A stretch of DNA of 64,000 nucleotides from Actinokineospora terrae (GTDB lineage: Bacteria; Actinomycetota; Actinomycetes; Mycobacteriales; Pseudonocardiaceae): the NCBI RefSeq assembly GCF_900111175.1, contig NZ_FOGI01000014.1:149405-213404 (forward strand), read 5' to 3'. The notes beneath the pieces were generated by a model. That model was given only the letters and a program-made list of their open reading frames with translations, ran no database searches and was not told the origin of the DNA. Made by a program: the position numbers and the translations under genes. Below are positions 34,939-44,620 of the stretch, one piece after another; positions within the stretch are counted from its first letter, which is position 1, and each line of letters begins with the position of its first letter.

Positions 34939-36096
34939 TCAGGACCGGAACGGGCCGGTGACCTCGTAGGTGATGCCGCCGAAGACGTTCCCGGCGGTGC
35001 CGCGCTGGGAGGAGAAGTAGAGCCTGCGGCCGTCCGGGCTGAACGCCGGGCCGGTGAGCTCCGAGCCGGACTGGCCGGTGACCCGCAGCACCGGGGCGAC
35101 CAGCGCGTCCCGGGTGATGATGTTGATCTCCATGTCGCCGCCGTCCTCGGCGACGTAGAGGTCGCCCGCGGTGGAGCGGGTGATGTTGTCGACGCCGGTC
35201 AGCGTGGCCGTGCCCGGCGGGACCAGCGAGTCGTCGTAGGCGAGGGCGATGCTGGCGGTATCCGGGCGGTGGGCCCACACCCGGTTGTCGCCCTTGGTGG
35301 TGAACCAGCAGGTGCCCGCGGCGTAGTGGCAGCCCTCGCCGCCGTTGAACCGCTTGGCGGCGCCCACCTGCTTGCGGGTGGCGATCGGGAACCCGTCCGG
35401 GTCCGGCACCCGCGCCCAGCCGACCTGGCCGTCGACCTGGTCGTCCGCGCCGGTCATGACCTCCAGGACGCCGCTGGAGAGGTCGCCCCAGGTGTTCGGG
35501 CGGAAGCGGTAGAAGCAGCCGTCCGGGGTGTCCTCGGTGAGGTAGAGGTACCCGTGGTCGGGGTCGGCGGCGCAGGCCTCGTGCTTGAAGCGGCCCAGCG
35601 CCGGGCGGGCCACGGCGGGCCGCGCACCCCACGGGTCGGTCTCGAAGACCCGCCCGTAGTCGACCTCCTCGCACGACAGCCACGTGCCCCACGGGGTCGC
35701 GCCGCCCGCGCAGTTGACGTTCGTGCCCGAGAGCGTGCGGTACGCGCCGGTGATCCGCCCGGTCGCGTCGAACCGGACCGCGCCGACCCCGCCGACGAGC
35801 GGGACCTCGCTGTTGGACACGTAGATCCACCCGGTGCCGTCGGCGAAGCAGGCGCCGCCATCGGGGGCCGGGTGCCAGAAGTAGTCGGTGCCCGCGACCT
35901 TCTGCCCGGTCCGCGCGATCACCCGGCTGCTGAAGCCGACCGGGAGCTGGATGCCGTTGGCGTCGGGGGCGAGCAGCGCGCCGTACGGGCTCGGTCCGGG
36001 TTGGGCTGTCGCGGCGAACGCGGTGCCCCACGAGGCCCCGCCGACGACGGCCGCGCCACCGATGACGGCGACGCGCAGGAAGTTCCGGCGCTGCAT
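34939..36096 (-). CDS. PhoX-like (DUF839) Tat-exported protein
   Basis: A 385-residue protein with a twin-arginine signal: QRRNFLRVAVIGGAAVVGG and a cleavage region AFAATAQ. The mature domain is a beta-propeller of the PhoX/DUF839 type: GTWLSCEEVDYG, GRFKHEACAADPDHGYLYLTEDT, FNGGEGCHYAAGTCWFTTKGD, and DNITRSTAGDLYVAEDGGD. PhoX is a calcium/iron-dependent alkaline phosphatase; the Glu/Asp-rich segments here fit metal binding. It is about half the length of Vibrio/Pseudomonas PhoX, so phosphatase activity is likely but not certain. Confidence 0.8.
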   Translation of the reverse strand: MQRRNFLRVAVIGGAAVVGGASWGTAFAATAQPGPSPYGALLAPDANGIQLPVGFSSRVIARTGQKVAGTDYFWHPAPDGGACFADGTGWIYVSNSEVPLVGGVGAVRFDATGRITGAYRTLSGTNVNCAGGATPWGTWLSCEEVDYGRVFETDPWGARPAVARPALGRFKHEACAADPDHGYLYLTEDTPDGCFYRFRPNTWGDLSSGVLEVMTGADDQVDGQVGWARVPDPDGFPIATRKQVGAAKRFNGGEGCHYAAGTCWFTTKGDNRVWAHRPDTASIALAYDDSLVPPGTATLTGVDNITRSTAGDLYVAEDGGDMEINIITRDALVAPVLRVTGQSGSELTGPAFSPDGRRLYFSSQRGTAGNVFGGITYEVTGPFRS

Positions 36097-36493
36097 GGTC
36101 AGACTCCGCTCTGCGGGGCGGTGTTCTCACGTCCGTGCGGACCGACCGTAACCGCGCCTGGTGACACCCAGTGTACGTCGAGGTGTACGGGGCACTGCGG
36201 GAATCGTTCCCCGCGGAAAGCGTGTCCATTTTCTGTCCACCCGAGCGTGGCTCAGCATTGACCGAAAATCGCGAGCAACCGGTTCCAGGTAACGATCCCG
36301 CGAATACATCAGGGCACTAGGCGATCTTACTTGTAACGATCTCGCAGGGTGCGGGGACTACCTAGTCAGAGCGATGATCGTGGCGATCCGGAATGCGGCC
36401 GGACCGCGGTGGGATCTCGGCCGAACACGGCCGGAGGAATCGCCGTCAACCATTTCCCAGGACCGAGAACCACTTCGAGAACCAGGAACGACA
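36097..36493. other. Divergent regulatory region upstream of the eight-gene system
   Basis: No gene is evident. It must hold promoters for the PhoX-like gene (minus) and the eight-gene operon (plus). GTAACGATCCCGCG (36289-36302) and GTAACGATCTCGCA (36333-36346) are direct repeats 44 bases apart, in a relatively AT-rich patch, and may be operators. Confidence 0.5.
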
Positions 36494-38212
36494 ATGAGCA
36501 CCGGTGGGACGGGAACGACCTGCCCGGTGTGCTTGCGCGCCGACCCGGTCGGCGCGCACTGCCCCGGGTGCGGGTGGGTGCTGTCGGCGGGCCCGTGGGC
36601 GGGCGCGCCGTCGCGGGCGCGGGCGGAGTCCTTCGCCGCGGCGTTCGAGCGGGCGTGCCGCGGGTGGGACCTGGCCGCGGCGGCGCTGGCGGCCGGGTAC
36701 CCCGAAGCGGGTGATCTTGGGCGGTTCGAGCGGTTGACCGCCTTGGCGCGCGGACCTCGACCGGAGCGCGCGGACCTGGTCGCGGCGGTCGAAGCCTCGA
36801 CGGTCAAGAGGAAGGCGCTCGGGACCGTCGCCGAGGTGATCACGCCGCTCCTGCTGTCGGACGCGGTGGTCGTGGACATCGCCGCGACCGGCATCACCGT
36901 GGTGCGCCTGGGCACTGACCACCTGGGACGGCCCGCGGTGCGGTCGGCGGAGCGCGATTGCTGGCACTCGCTCGGCCTGCCCGATGACGACGACCGCGCC
37001 CGGTTCGCCTTGGCGGGCGGGGAACCCGTGATGCTGGACCTCCCGGCGTGGCCCGATGGCGCGGTGGTGCTGAACCGGCTCGCGGGGTGGCGCGCGCTCG
37101 ACGAGGCACTCGACCCGTCCGGTGTGCACTTGGTCGGCGGCGACGAACCTGTGATCGATGGCGTCCTCGTCTTGGAATTGGCCAAGGACGTGCCGCAGCG
37201 GCACGGCTGTGGTCTGGTCCTCATCGACGTCGCGGCCGATGGGCGCACCAACGTGGTCGTGCACCCGTTGTTCCCCCAGGGAGCCACGGCCGCGGACAGC
37301 CAGGACGCGGTGGTCCGGGTCGCCGCTCCGCCGCAAGACGAACCGGTGCTGCTCGCTGTCGTCGCCGGGTCAGCGGGCACGCCACCGTGGCGCCGCACGC
37401 CGATCAGCACGACGACGGTGGAACTCGCGCCGGACCAGGAACACGCGGTGCGCTTCCGGCTGACCGGGCCGTGCACCGTGGAAGTCGTCGAGCCGGACAC
37501 GGAACCGGCGCCTGCGGCCTGGTCCGGTGCGATCGACCAGGTGCCGCCTCGGTACCGGCGCCACGACAGCGCGGCCGACCTCGTCGTGGCGGTCGAACTC
37601 GGCGGTTCCGCGTTCACCAGACGACAAGAGCTGGCCCTGGCCCTGATCGACTCGATCGAGCGGGGACACCCGGCCCCGGCGTCGGTGCGGGTCGCCGTGC
37701 TCGCGTACTCCGACCACAAAGGACGGATGCCGCAGCAAGTGCTCGCCGTGCGCGAGTTCGGCGCGGCCGCCGCGGCGCGGGACTTCCTCGACGGCCTGCG
37801 CGCCACCCCGGTGCTCGACCCGCGCGCGGCGCCGGTGGAGGACGCGTTGTGGGCGGCGGCAAGCCTTCCGTGGCGCTCGGTCGCGCGCACCCTCGTGGTG
37901 CTGGGCAGCCGACCGCCGCACCCGGTCGAGCACTGCCCCAACGGGCACCGCTGGGACGACCTCGTGCGCAGGCTCGAACGCGACGACGTCCACCGGGTCG
38001 CGGTGTGGGACCAACCGGGGCGCCGCGACCCCGAGTCCGCCGAACGGACCACCGCCGCGTGGTCCGCGTTGACCAGACCGCACACCCCGTTGCGCTCGGA
38101 CTGGGTCGCCGCGGACCGGCTCGCCGCCGACGCCCGCGTGCTCGGCCGCACCGGCCCGACCGCCACCCTGCCCTTCCCCCTCACCAGACTCCCGCAGGAG
38201 GAGCCCCGATGA
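36494..38212 (+). CDS. Zinc-ribbon protein with degenerate vWA-like domain (system gene 1)
   Basis: A 572-residue protein. The N-terminus has a rubredoxin-like zinc ribbon, CPVCLRADPVGAHCPGCGW. A middle region (residues ~110-350) has several beta-strand stretches of unknown type. Residues ~360-540 look like a von Willebrand A/Rossmann fold: DLVVAVELGGSAFTRRQELA, then VRVAVLAYSDH and ARTLVVLGSRPPHP. The MIDAS DxSxS motif is replaced by ELGGS, so metal binding is doubtful. It starts at ATG 36494 and its stop overlaps the GTPase start in an ATGA. No membrane segment. Probably a cytoplasmic adaptor of the system (inference). Confidence 0.65.
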   Translation: MSTGGTGTTCPVCLRADPVGAHCPGCGWVLSAGPWAGAPSRARAESFAAAFERACRGWDLAAAALAAGYPEAGDLGRFERLTALARGPRPERADLVAAVEASTVKRKALGTVAEVITPLLLSDAVVVDIAATGITVVRLGTDHLGRPAVRSAERDCWHSLGLPDDDDRARFALAGGEPVMLDLPAWPDGAVVLNRLAGWRALDEALDPSGVHLVGGDEPVIDGVLVLELAKDVPQRHGCGLVLIDVAADGRTNVVVHPLFPQGATAADSQDAVVRVAAPPQDEPVLLAVVAGSAGTPPWRRTPISTTTVELAPDQEHAVRFRLTGPCTVEVVEPDTEPAPAAWSGAIDQVPPRYRRHDSAADLVVAVELGGSAFTRRQELALALIDSIERGHPAPASVRVAVLAYSDHKGRMPQQVLAVREFGAAAAARDFLDGLRATPVLDPRAAPVEDALWAAASLPWRSVARTLVVLGSRPPHPVEHCPNGHRWDDLVRRLERDDVHRVAVWDQPGRRDPESAERTTAAWSALTRPHTPLRSDWVAADRLAADARVLGRTGPTATLPFPLTRLPQEEPR

Positions 38213-39207
38213 ACGCGACGCAGCACAACCCGCCCGGGGACATCCGGATCGGGCTGTGGGGACCACCCGGCAGCGGCAAGACCACGTTCCTCGGCGCCCT
38301 CTACATCGCCGCGACCCGCCACGTGGGGCCGTACAAGTGGTTCATGACCGGCATGGACGACCCGTCGGAGAAGTTCCTGATGGAGTCGGTCCGGCTGATG
38401 ACCCACGAGCGGGCCTTCCCGGTCGCCTCGGAGGCGCCTGCCCGGCTGGGGTTCCGGTTCACCGGGCACCGCATGGTCAAGAAGCGCAACGCGGTCGGCA
38501 TGCCGGTCGAACGGTCCGAAGTGGTCGAGTTCGTGCTCGACGTGCTCGACGTGCCGGGCCGGTTGTTCAGCGGCACCGGCGCGGGGGCGGCCGCGGACCC
38601 CGACTTCTCCCCCGGCGGGCTCGCCTCGGCCAGCCCGCGCAACCACGAGGAGGAGCAACTGCTCGACCACCTGCTGCACTGCCAGGGGATCGTCTACCTG
38701 TTCGACCCCAAGCGCGACAAGGAGAGCAGGGACGCCTACTACTTCTTCCAGCCCGTGCTCGCCCGGCTGGCCAGGCACGTGCTGACCACCCACCGGCAGG
38801 TCAACGGCCACCTCCCGCAGCGGGTCGCGGTGTGCGTCAACAAGTTCGACGAGGAGGACGTGTACACCGAGGCCAAGCGGTACGTGGTGCAGGACGCGCA
38901 CCGGCCGCACATGCCCAGGGTGCCCGACGCGCGCGCGGCGGAGTTCTTCCAGCGCCTGTGCGCGGACCCGAGGAGCAACAGCGACCTGGTCGACCTGGCC
39001 CTGCGCAACCACTTCCGCGAGCTGAACTACTTCGTGACCTCCTCGATCGGCTTCTACCTCGCCGACGGCCGGTTCCGCCCGACCGGCGAGCGCAACATCG
39101 AGGTCAAGGACGGCAAGGAGCGCATCCTGGGCCAGGTGCACCCGATCAACGTGCTGGAGCCGCTGCTGTGGCTGCACGACGTCGTGCGCAAGCAGGAGAA
39201 GTGGTGA
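38209..39207 (+). CDS. P-loop GTPase of a conflict-type operon (system gene 2)
   Basis: A 332-residue TRAFAC-like GTPase. P-loop GLWGPPGSGKTTFLGALY lies at residues ~15-32, VLDVLDVPGRLF is a Walker B-like G3, and CVNKFDEEDV at ~209-218 is a clear G4 NKxD for guanine. It resembles the double-GTPase/GAP1-associated GTPases from predicted NTP-dependent conflict systems. No membrane segment. GTP-dependent switching is inferred; the GAP1-like product encoded next is its likely regulator. Overlaps both neighbours by four bases. Confidence 0.78.
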   Translation: MNATQHNPPGDIRIGLWGPPGSGKTTFLGALYIAATRHVGPYKWFMTGMDDPSEKFLMESVRLMTHERAFPVASEAPARLGFRFTGHRMVKKRNAVGMPVERSEVVEFVLDVLDVPGRLFSGTGAGAAADPDFSPGGLASASPRNHEEEQLLDHLLHCQGIVYLFDPKRDKESRDAYYFFQPVLARLARHVLTTHRQVNGHLPQRVAVCVNKFDEEDVYTEAKRYVVQDAHRPHMPRVPDARAAEFFQRLCADPRSNSDLVDLALRNHFRELNYFVTSSIGFYLADGRFRPTGERNIEVKDGKERILGQVHPINVLEPLLWLHDVVRKQEKW

Positions 39208-41564
39208 GCCGGGCCGCCCTGCGGCTGGACTGGGCGCTGTGGGGCAAGCGGCAGTCCACCCGGGACGACTACGCGGTGCTCGCGACCAGCGCGGGCCCGT
39301 TCACCCCGGCGCAGTTCGAGTCGGTCATCACCCACAACAACCCGGGCAACTCGCCCGCGGCCGAGTCCGGCCAGGACGCGCTGCCGTGGGTGTGGTTCAC
39401 CCAGCCGACCCTCAAGGGCGTCACGTACCTGGGCATCGGGATCCGGCAGTGGACCGACGACACCGACCGCACCGGGCGGCGGATCGCGATCACCCGGTTC
39501 TTCTCCCTGCCGATGGCCGACGCCCTGGACCTGGGGTTCGCCGACCTCTACCTCACCGTCAAGGGCATCGACCTCGCCTGGGACGTCCCGGAACCGTTCC
39601 AGGGCAAGCAGATCAGCGCCAAGCCCGTCGTCTCGACCGAACCGCAGCGGCTGAGGCTGCCCACGGCGGCCATCGCGGCCGCGGCCGTGCTGGAGAGCCC
39701 GGTGACGCTGATGGGCGGTGGCGACCTGACCTTGTCCCAGCGGCTGACCGCGCTCGACGGCGTCGCCAACGCGCTGCCCTCCGGGACGCGCGCGTGGCTG
39801 AGCGCGAGCACGTGGTCGAACGTGGCCGGGATCTTCCGGTTGGCGTTCACCGATCACAAGAGCGCGGACGACACCCCGGTGGAGGTGTTCGGCGACGTCC
39901 AGCCGGAAAGCGGCTACGGGGCGGAGTTCGTGCGCATGTACCACGAGCACCCGAACTTGCTCGCCTACCTCAAGCGCCGTAGCGACGTGACCACTCCGGA
40001 CACCTCGCTCGTCGGGGCCGCGCTGGGCGAGATCACGCTGGCCGCGGACATGTTGGCGCTGGCGGCGTCCGGTGTGGTCCAGGGACACCACCTGCGCAGG
40101 CTGGTCCAGCTCGGTCTGTTCCAGGAGTATTCGCGGACCGAGCGGCAGACCGTGCTGGCCTCGTACCTGCGTGCGGCCTCACCTGAGGACATCACGCAGG
40201 ACGAGGAGATCCTGCGCACCCACTGGTCGGGCGCCCTCGACCAGACCTTGCGCGAGCGGGTGGCCACCGCGGTCGGTGATGCCCGGTTTCCCGTCGCTGG
40301 ACTTGAACCGTTCGCGCGATTGGCGCTCGCGGTGGAGGCGCTGGACTCGTTCGGTCAAGGCCTGGTCCCAGCGGGTGTGGTCGAGGATCCGGCGACGGTG
40401 AGGGCGGCGGAGGTCGTCATCGAGCTCGGCAAGCAGGAGCAGTGGGCAACCGCGCTCTCGCCCGTCGTCGTCGCCTCCCCGCAGTTGTCCGTCCATGTGG
40501 GACGGTTCCTGCTGCACGACGAGCCACGGGAGGAGCACGCGGCGCTGCTTCGCGAGCTGGACCGGATCGGGGCGGGCACGGCGTGGCAGACGGTGCGGAT
40601 GCCGTTCATGGAGGAGTTGACGCCGAGCGAGCCCGACCTGGCCGCGTTGGACCGCGCCGATGGTGGCGCGCTGGCCGTGCTGCTGCGCAAGTCCGAGGCG
40701 CGGCCGGAGCGGCTGCGGCAGGTGATGTCCGCGTTGTTGCCGCTGGCGCACGAACGCGTGCGCGAGGGCGGGGTGCCGACGTGGTGGGCTCCGGTGCGGG
40801 CCTGCCAGTTGGAACCCGCACAGGCCGCCTACCGGGACGTCATCGATCTCCTCGCGGGCGAGCAGGTGGAGTTCGGCGACACACCCGCGTACCGGGCGGC
40901 GTTGGTGGAGTTCGGTGTCACCGAGCGGGAGGTGGTGGTCGCGGCGGTCACGGGTCAGGTCGAGCGGGACTGGGACCTGCTCGACGTGCTGTGGGACCTG
41001 CTGCACGAGGGCGTCGAGGAGCCGGACGTGCCCGAGGCGGTGGTGACCGCGCTCGCCGACGCCGTTCTCGCCGACGAGAACCGCTACTCGACCATGCGGC
41101 GCTGGGACGGGTACCTGCGGCGGGACGAGCGGGTCGACGCCTGGCGGACGCTGGTGGAGCTGACCGCGGACACCGAGGTGTCCACTGTGGTCGATCTGCT
41201 GGTGGTCTGGTGCACGCGGCGGTGGCCCACGAACACCGCCGTCCGGTCGGTGGTCGCCTCGGCGTGGGAGCCGTCCGCGGTGCAGTGGCTGGAGTTGGCG
41301 CAGGCCGTGGTGAACCGGACCGAGGGGTCCATCGAACTCCCCCGGGCGTTGCTGTCCGCGCACGAGTCCACCGCGGAACTCCTCGATCCCCTGGCGCGCG
41401 CACTGTCACTGATCACCGGCGCCCTGCGCGACCTCTCCGCCGAGCCCGAGGTGCGGCAGGCCCTGCCCCGGCTCGCGGGCAGCCGGGACGACCTGGACCA
41501 CCTGGCCAGGCAGTCCGACCACTCGTTCTGGCGGATGCCCCGCTTCCGCGGCGGTGGCCAGTGA
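39204..41564 (+). CDS. GAP1-like GTPase-associated protein (system gene 3)
   Basis: A 786-residue, acidic protein. Its first ~200 residues include RLDWALWGKRQSTRDDYAVL and VTYLGIGIRQWTDDTDRTGR, which resemble the N-terminal domain of GTPase-associated protein 1 (GAP1). A helical middle and C-terminal part follows, with many W/D/L-rich repeats and no membrane helix. GAP1 proteins occur directly beside the GTPase above in predicted conflict systems and may sense a trigger or act as a scaffold. Assignment is from memory of the family and the order of genes. Confidence 0.62.
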   Translation: MSRAALRLDWALWGKRQSTRDDYAVLATSAGPFTPAQFESVITHNNPGNSPAAESGQDALPWVWFTQPTLKGVTYLGIGIRQWTDDTDRTGRRIAITRFFSLPMADALDLGFADLYLTVKGIDLAWDVPEPFQGKQISAKPVVSTEPQRLRLPTAAIAAAAVLESPVTLMGGGDLTLSQRLTALDGVANALPSGTRAWLSASTWSNVAGIFRLAFTDHKSADDTPVEVFGDVQPESGYGAEFVRMYHEHPNLLAYLKRRSDVTTPDTSLVGAALGEITLAADMLALAASGVVQGHHLRRLVQLGLFQEYSRTERQTVLASYLRAASPEDITQDEEILRTHWSGALDQTLRERVATAVGDARFPVAGLEPFARLALAVEALDSFGQGLVPAGVVEDPATVRAAEVVIELGKQEQWATALSPVVVASPQLSVHVGRFLLHDEPREEHAALLRELDRIGAGTAWQTVRMPFMEELTPSEPDLAALDRADGGALAVLLRKSEARPERLRQVMSALLPLAHERVREGGVPTWWAPVRACQLEPAQAAYRDVIDLLAGEQVEFGDTPAYRAALVEFGVTEREVVVAAVTGQVERDWDLLDVLWDLLHEGVEEPDVPEAVVTALADAVLADENRYSTMRRWDGYLRRDERVDAWRTLVELTADTEVSTVVDLLVVWCTRRWPTNTAVRSVVASAWEPSAVQWLELAQAVVNRTEGSIELPRALLSAHESTAELLDPLARALSLITGALRDLSAEPEVRQALPRLAGSRDDLDHLARQSDHSFWRMPRFRGGGQ

Positions 41565-42610
41565 CCGGGCAGGCGGTCGGGATCGACCTGGGCACGGCGC
41601 GGACGAAGATCGCGACGGCCGGGTCGGTGCACGAGTGCGCGAGTCCGCCGCTGTCGGCGGGCTCGGCCACCGGCATCGCGGAGCACGGGTCCACCAGGAC
41701 CGCGGCGCGGCGGCTGGCGGTGTTCCTCGGGGACCTGTTCACCGACCTGGTGCCGGTGGTGCCCGCGAAGGCGAGCGTGGTGCTGGCCGTGCCGGACCGG
41801 TGGGCGGTGTTCGGGACCGACTCGGTGATCTCGCCGGAGAGCGGCCGCACCGGTCAGGTGCTGCTGCGGGTGCTGACCGATGCCGTGGGGTTCGCCGACG
41901 CCCGCCTGATACCGGGCCTGCAATGCGTCGCCGCGGCGCAGGCACGGCCCGGGCGGGCGGCGGGGGCGCTGCTGGTGCTGGACGTCGGCGCGGCGACGGT
42001 GGACGCGGCGGTGTACATCCTCGACGGGCCGACCACGCGGCTGGTCGACGCCGCGCACGGGGATCTGACCAGCGCGGGGTGGCGCGAATCCCCGAGCGAG
42101 GCGGCGGCCGCGGCGGTGAAGCGACTGCTGGGCCGGTTCGACGGACCTCTGGCGCCGCACGCGGTCGTGACGGGCGGCAACGCGACGACGGCGACATTGG
42201 AGGCGATCCGGGCCGCCGCCGGGGGCCGGATCTCCTCGGCGCGCTGGGCGGACGCGACCGAGACCGCGCGGGGCGCGCTGCTCATCGCCCAGGGCGAGTC
42301 GACCGCGCTGCTGGCGTACCCGCACGAGGTCGCCGTGGTGGCGCACCTGATCAAGAACGGCGTCCTGGAGACCACCACCCTGCCACTATCCGCCACGCCC
42401 ACCCGGCTGACGGTGACCGAGGACCACAGCGCGCCGCTCCCCGTCGTGATCCAACTCCACCGCACCGGCCCCTGGCTCGCCGCCGGGCTCCCCACCGCCA
42501 CGGCCCCCGGCAGCCACGACCTCACCCTGCACCCCCGGCACGGCACCTACGGCGCGCTCCAGATCGGCACCCGCCTGCACCACCTCACCCCCGTCGAGGA
42601 GGCCGGATGA
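41561..42610 (+). CDS. Hsp70/actin-fold (ASKHA) ATPase (system gene 4)
   Basis: A 349-residue protein with the ASKHA signature loops: phosphate-1 VGIDLGTARTKIA at the N-terminus, phosphate-2 LLVLDVGAATVDAAVYI near 145, and adenosine motif HAVVTGGNATTATLEAIRA near 205. It matches the DnaK nucleotide-binding domain only in outline and lacks the Hsp70 substrate-binding domain; the last ~80 residues form a distinct beta-rich tail. It may act as an ATP-dependent chaperone-like subunit. GTG start overlaps the previous stop. Confidence 0.75.
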   Translation: MTGQAVGIDLGTARTKIATAGSVHECASPPLSAGSATGIAEHGSTRTAARRLAVFLGDLFTDLVPVVPAKASVVLAVPDRWAVFGTDSVISPESGRTGQVLLRVLTDAVGFADARLIPGLQCVAAAQARPGRAAGALLVLDVGAATVDAAVYILDGPTTRLVDAAHGDLTSAGWRESPSEAAAAAVKRLLGRFDGPLAPHAVVTGGNATTATLEAIRAAAGGRISSARWADATETARGALLIAQGESTALLAYPHEVAVVAHLIKNGVLETTTLPLSATPTRLTVTEDHSAPLPVVIQLHRTGPWLAAGLPTATAPGSHDLTLHPRHGTYGALQIGTRLHHLTPVEEAG

Positions 42611-44034
42611 TCTCCCTGCTCACCGCGGCCGCCCTCGTCCTCGCGGCGCAGACCGGGTCCGCCGAGGTCTACCGCGACCTGGGCCTCGCGGACGCGCCCG
42701 CGGAGTTCGTCGTCCTCGTCGACACCTCCGCCTCCATGGCGACCGACCACCGGTACGACAGCACCCGGGAGGCGCTGCGCGGTCTGCTGCGCGCGTTGCC
42801 CGCGAGCGACACCGTCACCGTCATCACCTTCGACACCGACCCCCACGTGGTCGACCTGCCCCCGCGGAACCGCCCGGCCGCCGTCGACAGGATGCCGCCG
42901 CCGATCGGTGAGGCGACCGACACCGGCAAGGCGATCAGCCTGGCGGTGGACATCCTCAAGACCTCCACGGCCGCGGGCGGCGGGGCGATCGTCATGCTGA
43001 CCGACGGCAAGACGGCCCCGCCCGACGCGAGCGCGTACTCCTCCCCCAACTCCCCCGCGTGGCGGGACCTGGTGAGCCGGGGCCGGGAGGTGGCCGACCG
43101 CGTGCGCGGCTTCACGATCCCGCTGGCGACCGGGGAATCCGGCAAGGGCCAACTCCGCACCGTCATCCCGGACACCACCGTGCTCGGCTCCGGCGACCCC
43201 GACCAGATCGGACCCCTGCTGGAACGCCTGCGGGTCCAGTTCGTCCGGGCCACCGCGGCGAGCAAGCTCCGGCAGGACGTCACCGGCGGCGTCGATGTCA
43301 CCTGGCCCAGGTTGCCGCAGGGCGCCGACCTGGGTGAGCCGGTCCAGATCGAGGTCGAACTCACGTCGAACACCAAGTACCTGCCGCTGATCGTGACCGG
43401 CACCAGGGTCGAGCTGTCGGGCGGGACGGCCACCGGCTTGCCCGACCAGATCACGCTCAAGCCGGGCGAACGCCGCCGGTTCACGCTCACCGCCGATGTC
43501 GAAGTCCCTGGCAGCGCCAAGGTCGGGCGCCAGCGAGTCGAGATCGACGTGCACCCGCGCCTGGTGGGCACTGTGGACACCCCGTGGCGGTCGGTGCTCG
43601 AGTCCGAACTGGACCTCCCGGTGCTGCTGCGGCCACTGGACGCGGCGACCGGCTGGGTCGGCACCACGACCGTGGGCATCAGCCTGGTGCTGATCTGGCT
43701 GCCGATGCTGGCCGTCGCGGTGCTGGTCATCGCCGGGTACGCGCGGTGGCACCGGCGCAAGCCCAGGATGCGCGGCCTGCTGGTCGCCGGCTTCGACGCG
43801 TGGCGCGCGGAGTACCGGCTCGACGGCAAGCGGGAAGTCCGGTTCGCCAGGCCGAAAGTGGCGGGGGAACGCGGCGAGTACGCGGTGACCGGCACCGGTG
43901 AGGGGCCACCGCAGATCGTCTACACCCCGCACGAGGGCGACCCGTTCGAGCCGCGGCGGTGCCTGGTGGACGACGAGCTCATCGTGCACGGCGTGTCGAT
44001 GCTCTACCGGGACGGGGGGAGTTCCGATGACTGA
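42607..44034 (+). CDS. Membrane-anchored vWA protein (system gene 5)
   Basis: A 475-residue protein with an N-terminal signal-like segment (MISLLTAAALVLAAQTGSA). The vWA domain has an intact MIDAS DTSAS (residues 39-43) and IVMLTDGKTAPP. A beta-sandwich region (~225-340) precedes one membrane helix (VGISLVLIWLPMLAVAVLVIAGYA), then an ~85-residue cytoplasmic beta-rich tail with ARPKVAGERGEYAV. The vWA domain would thus lie outside the cell if the signal is used. It overlaps the next gene by eight bases. Confidence 0.78.
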   Translation: MISLLTAAALVLAAQTGSAEVYRDLGLADAPAEFVVLVDTSASMATDHRYDSTREALRGLLRALPASDTVTVITFDTDPHVVDLPPRNRPAAVDRMPPPIGEATDTGKAISLAVDILKTSTAAGGGAIVMLTDGKTAPPDASAYSSPNSPAWRDLVSRGREVADRVRGFTIPLATGESGKGQLRTVIPDTTVLGSGDPDQIGPLLERLRVQFVRATAASKLRQDVTGGVDVTWPRLPQGADLGEPVQIEVELTSNTKYLPLIVTGTRVELSGGTATGLPDQITLKPGERRRFTLTADVEVPGSAKVGRQRVEIDVHPRLVGTVDTPWRSVLESELDLPVLLRPLDAATGWVGTTTVGISLVLIWLPMLAVAVLVIAGYARWHRRKPRMRGLLVAGFDAWRAEYRLDGKREVRFARPKVAGERGEYAVTGTGEGPPQIVYTPHEGDPFEPRRCLVDDELIVHGVSMLYRDGGSSDD

Positions 44035-44620
44035 CGAGCCACTCGGCCCGGAGATCACCTGGTTCGACGTGGACCGGATCGCGGTGCCGACCGGGAGCCG
44101 GATCACCGTGCGGTGGCGAACGCGCGGCGCGTGGGGCGTGCGGATCACGACACCGGGCGGCAAGCACTTCGAGACAACGAAAGCCCTGGGAGAGCAGACT
44201 TTCAAGCTCACCGCCAGCGGTGTCATCACGGCGAGGGCGTACGGCGCGGACAACGTGTACGACGAGATCACCCGCGTGGTGGCGGCGTTCGAGCCCGTGA
44301 CCAGGATTCCCCTGCCGATGGTGGGCTTCCCCGGCCCGCCGACCCCGGTGCTCGGTGGCTCGCAACCGATCCCGATCGACCTGACCCCGGTCACCCTGGC
44401 GCTCCGGTCCCACGGACTGCCCGACCGGCCGGGCGCGGTCTCGCTCGCCGCGAGCTGGGTGACGCCCCCGAGCCAACTCTGGTCGACCGGCGTGGTCACC
44501 GACGCGGGCCGCTCCGCGCGCGGCGGCGCGGCGATCCGGGTCATCCGAAGCCTGTTCACGGCCAGGCGGAGCCCGTTCGCGGTGCGCGGCCCGGCCCCGT
44601 TCACCAGGAGGTCCCGGTGA
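44027..44620 (+). CDS. Small beta-rich protein (system gene 6)
   Basis: A 197-residue protein. The first ~90 residues read like an immunoglobulin-like beta sandwich (IAVPTGSRITVRWRTRGAWG, FETTKALGEQTFKLTASGVI). The C-terminus is Pro/Arg-rich, with ARRSPFAVRGPAPFTRRSR. No signal peptide or membrane helix. Unknown family; it is retained between the vWA and DUF4407 genes, so it may bridge them. Confidence 0.55.
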   Translation: MTDEPLGPEITWFDVDRIAVPTGSRITVRWRTRGAWGVRITTPGGKHFETTKALGEQTFKLTASGVITARAYGADNVYDEITRVVAAFEPVTRIPLPMVGFPGPPTPVLGGSQPIPIDLTPVTLALRSHGLPDRPGAVSLAASWVTPPSQLWSTGVVTDAGRSARGGAAIRVIRSLFTARRSPFAVRGPAPFTRRSR

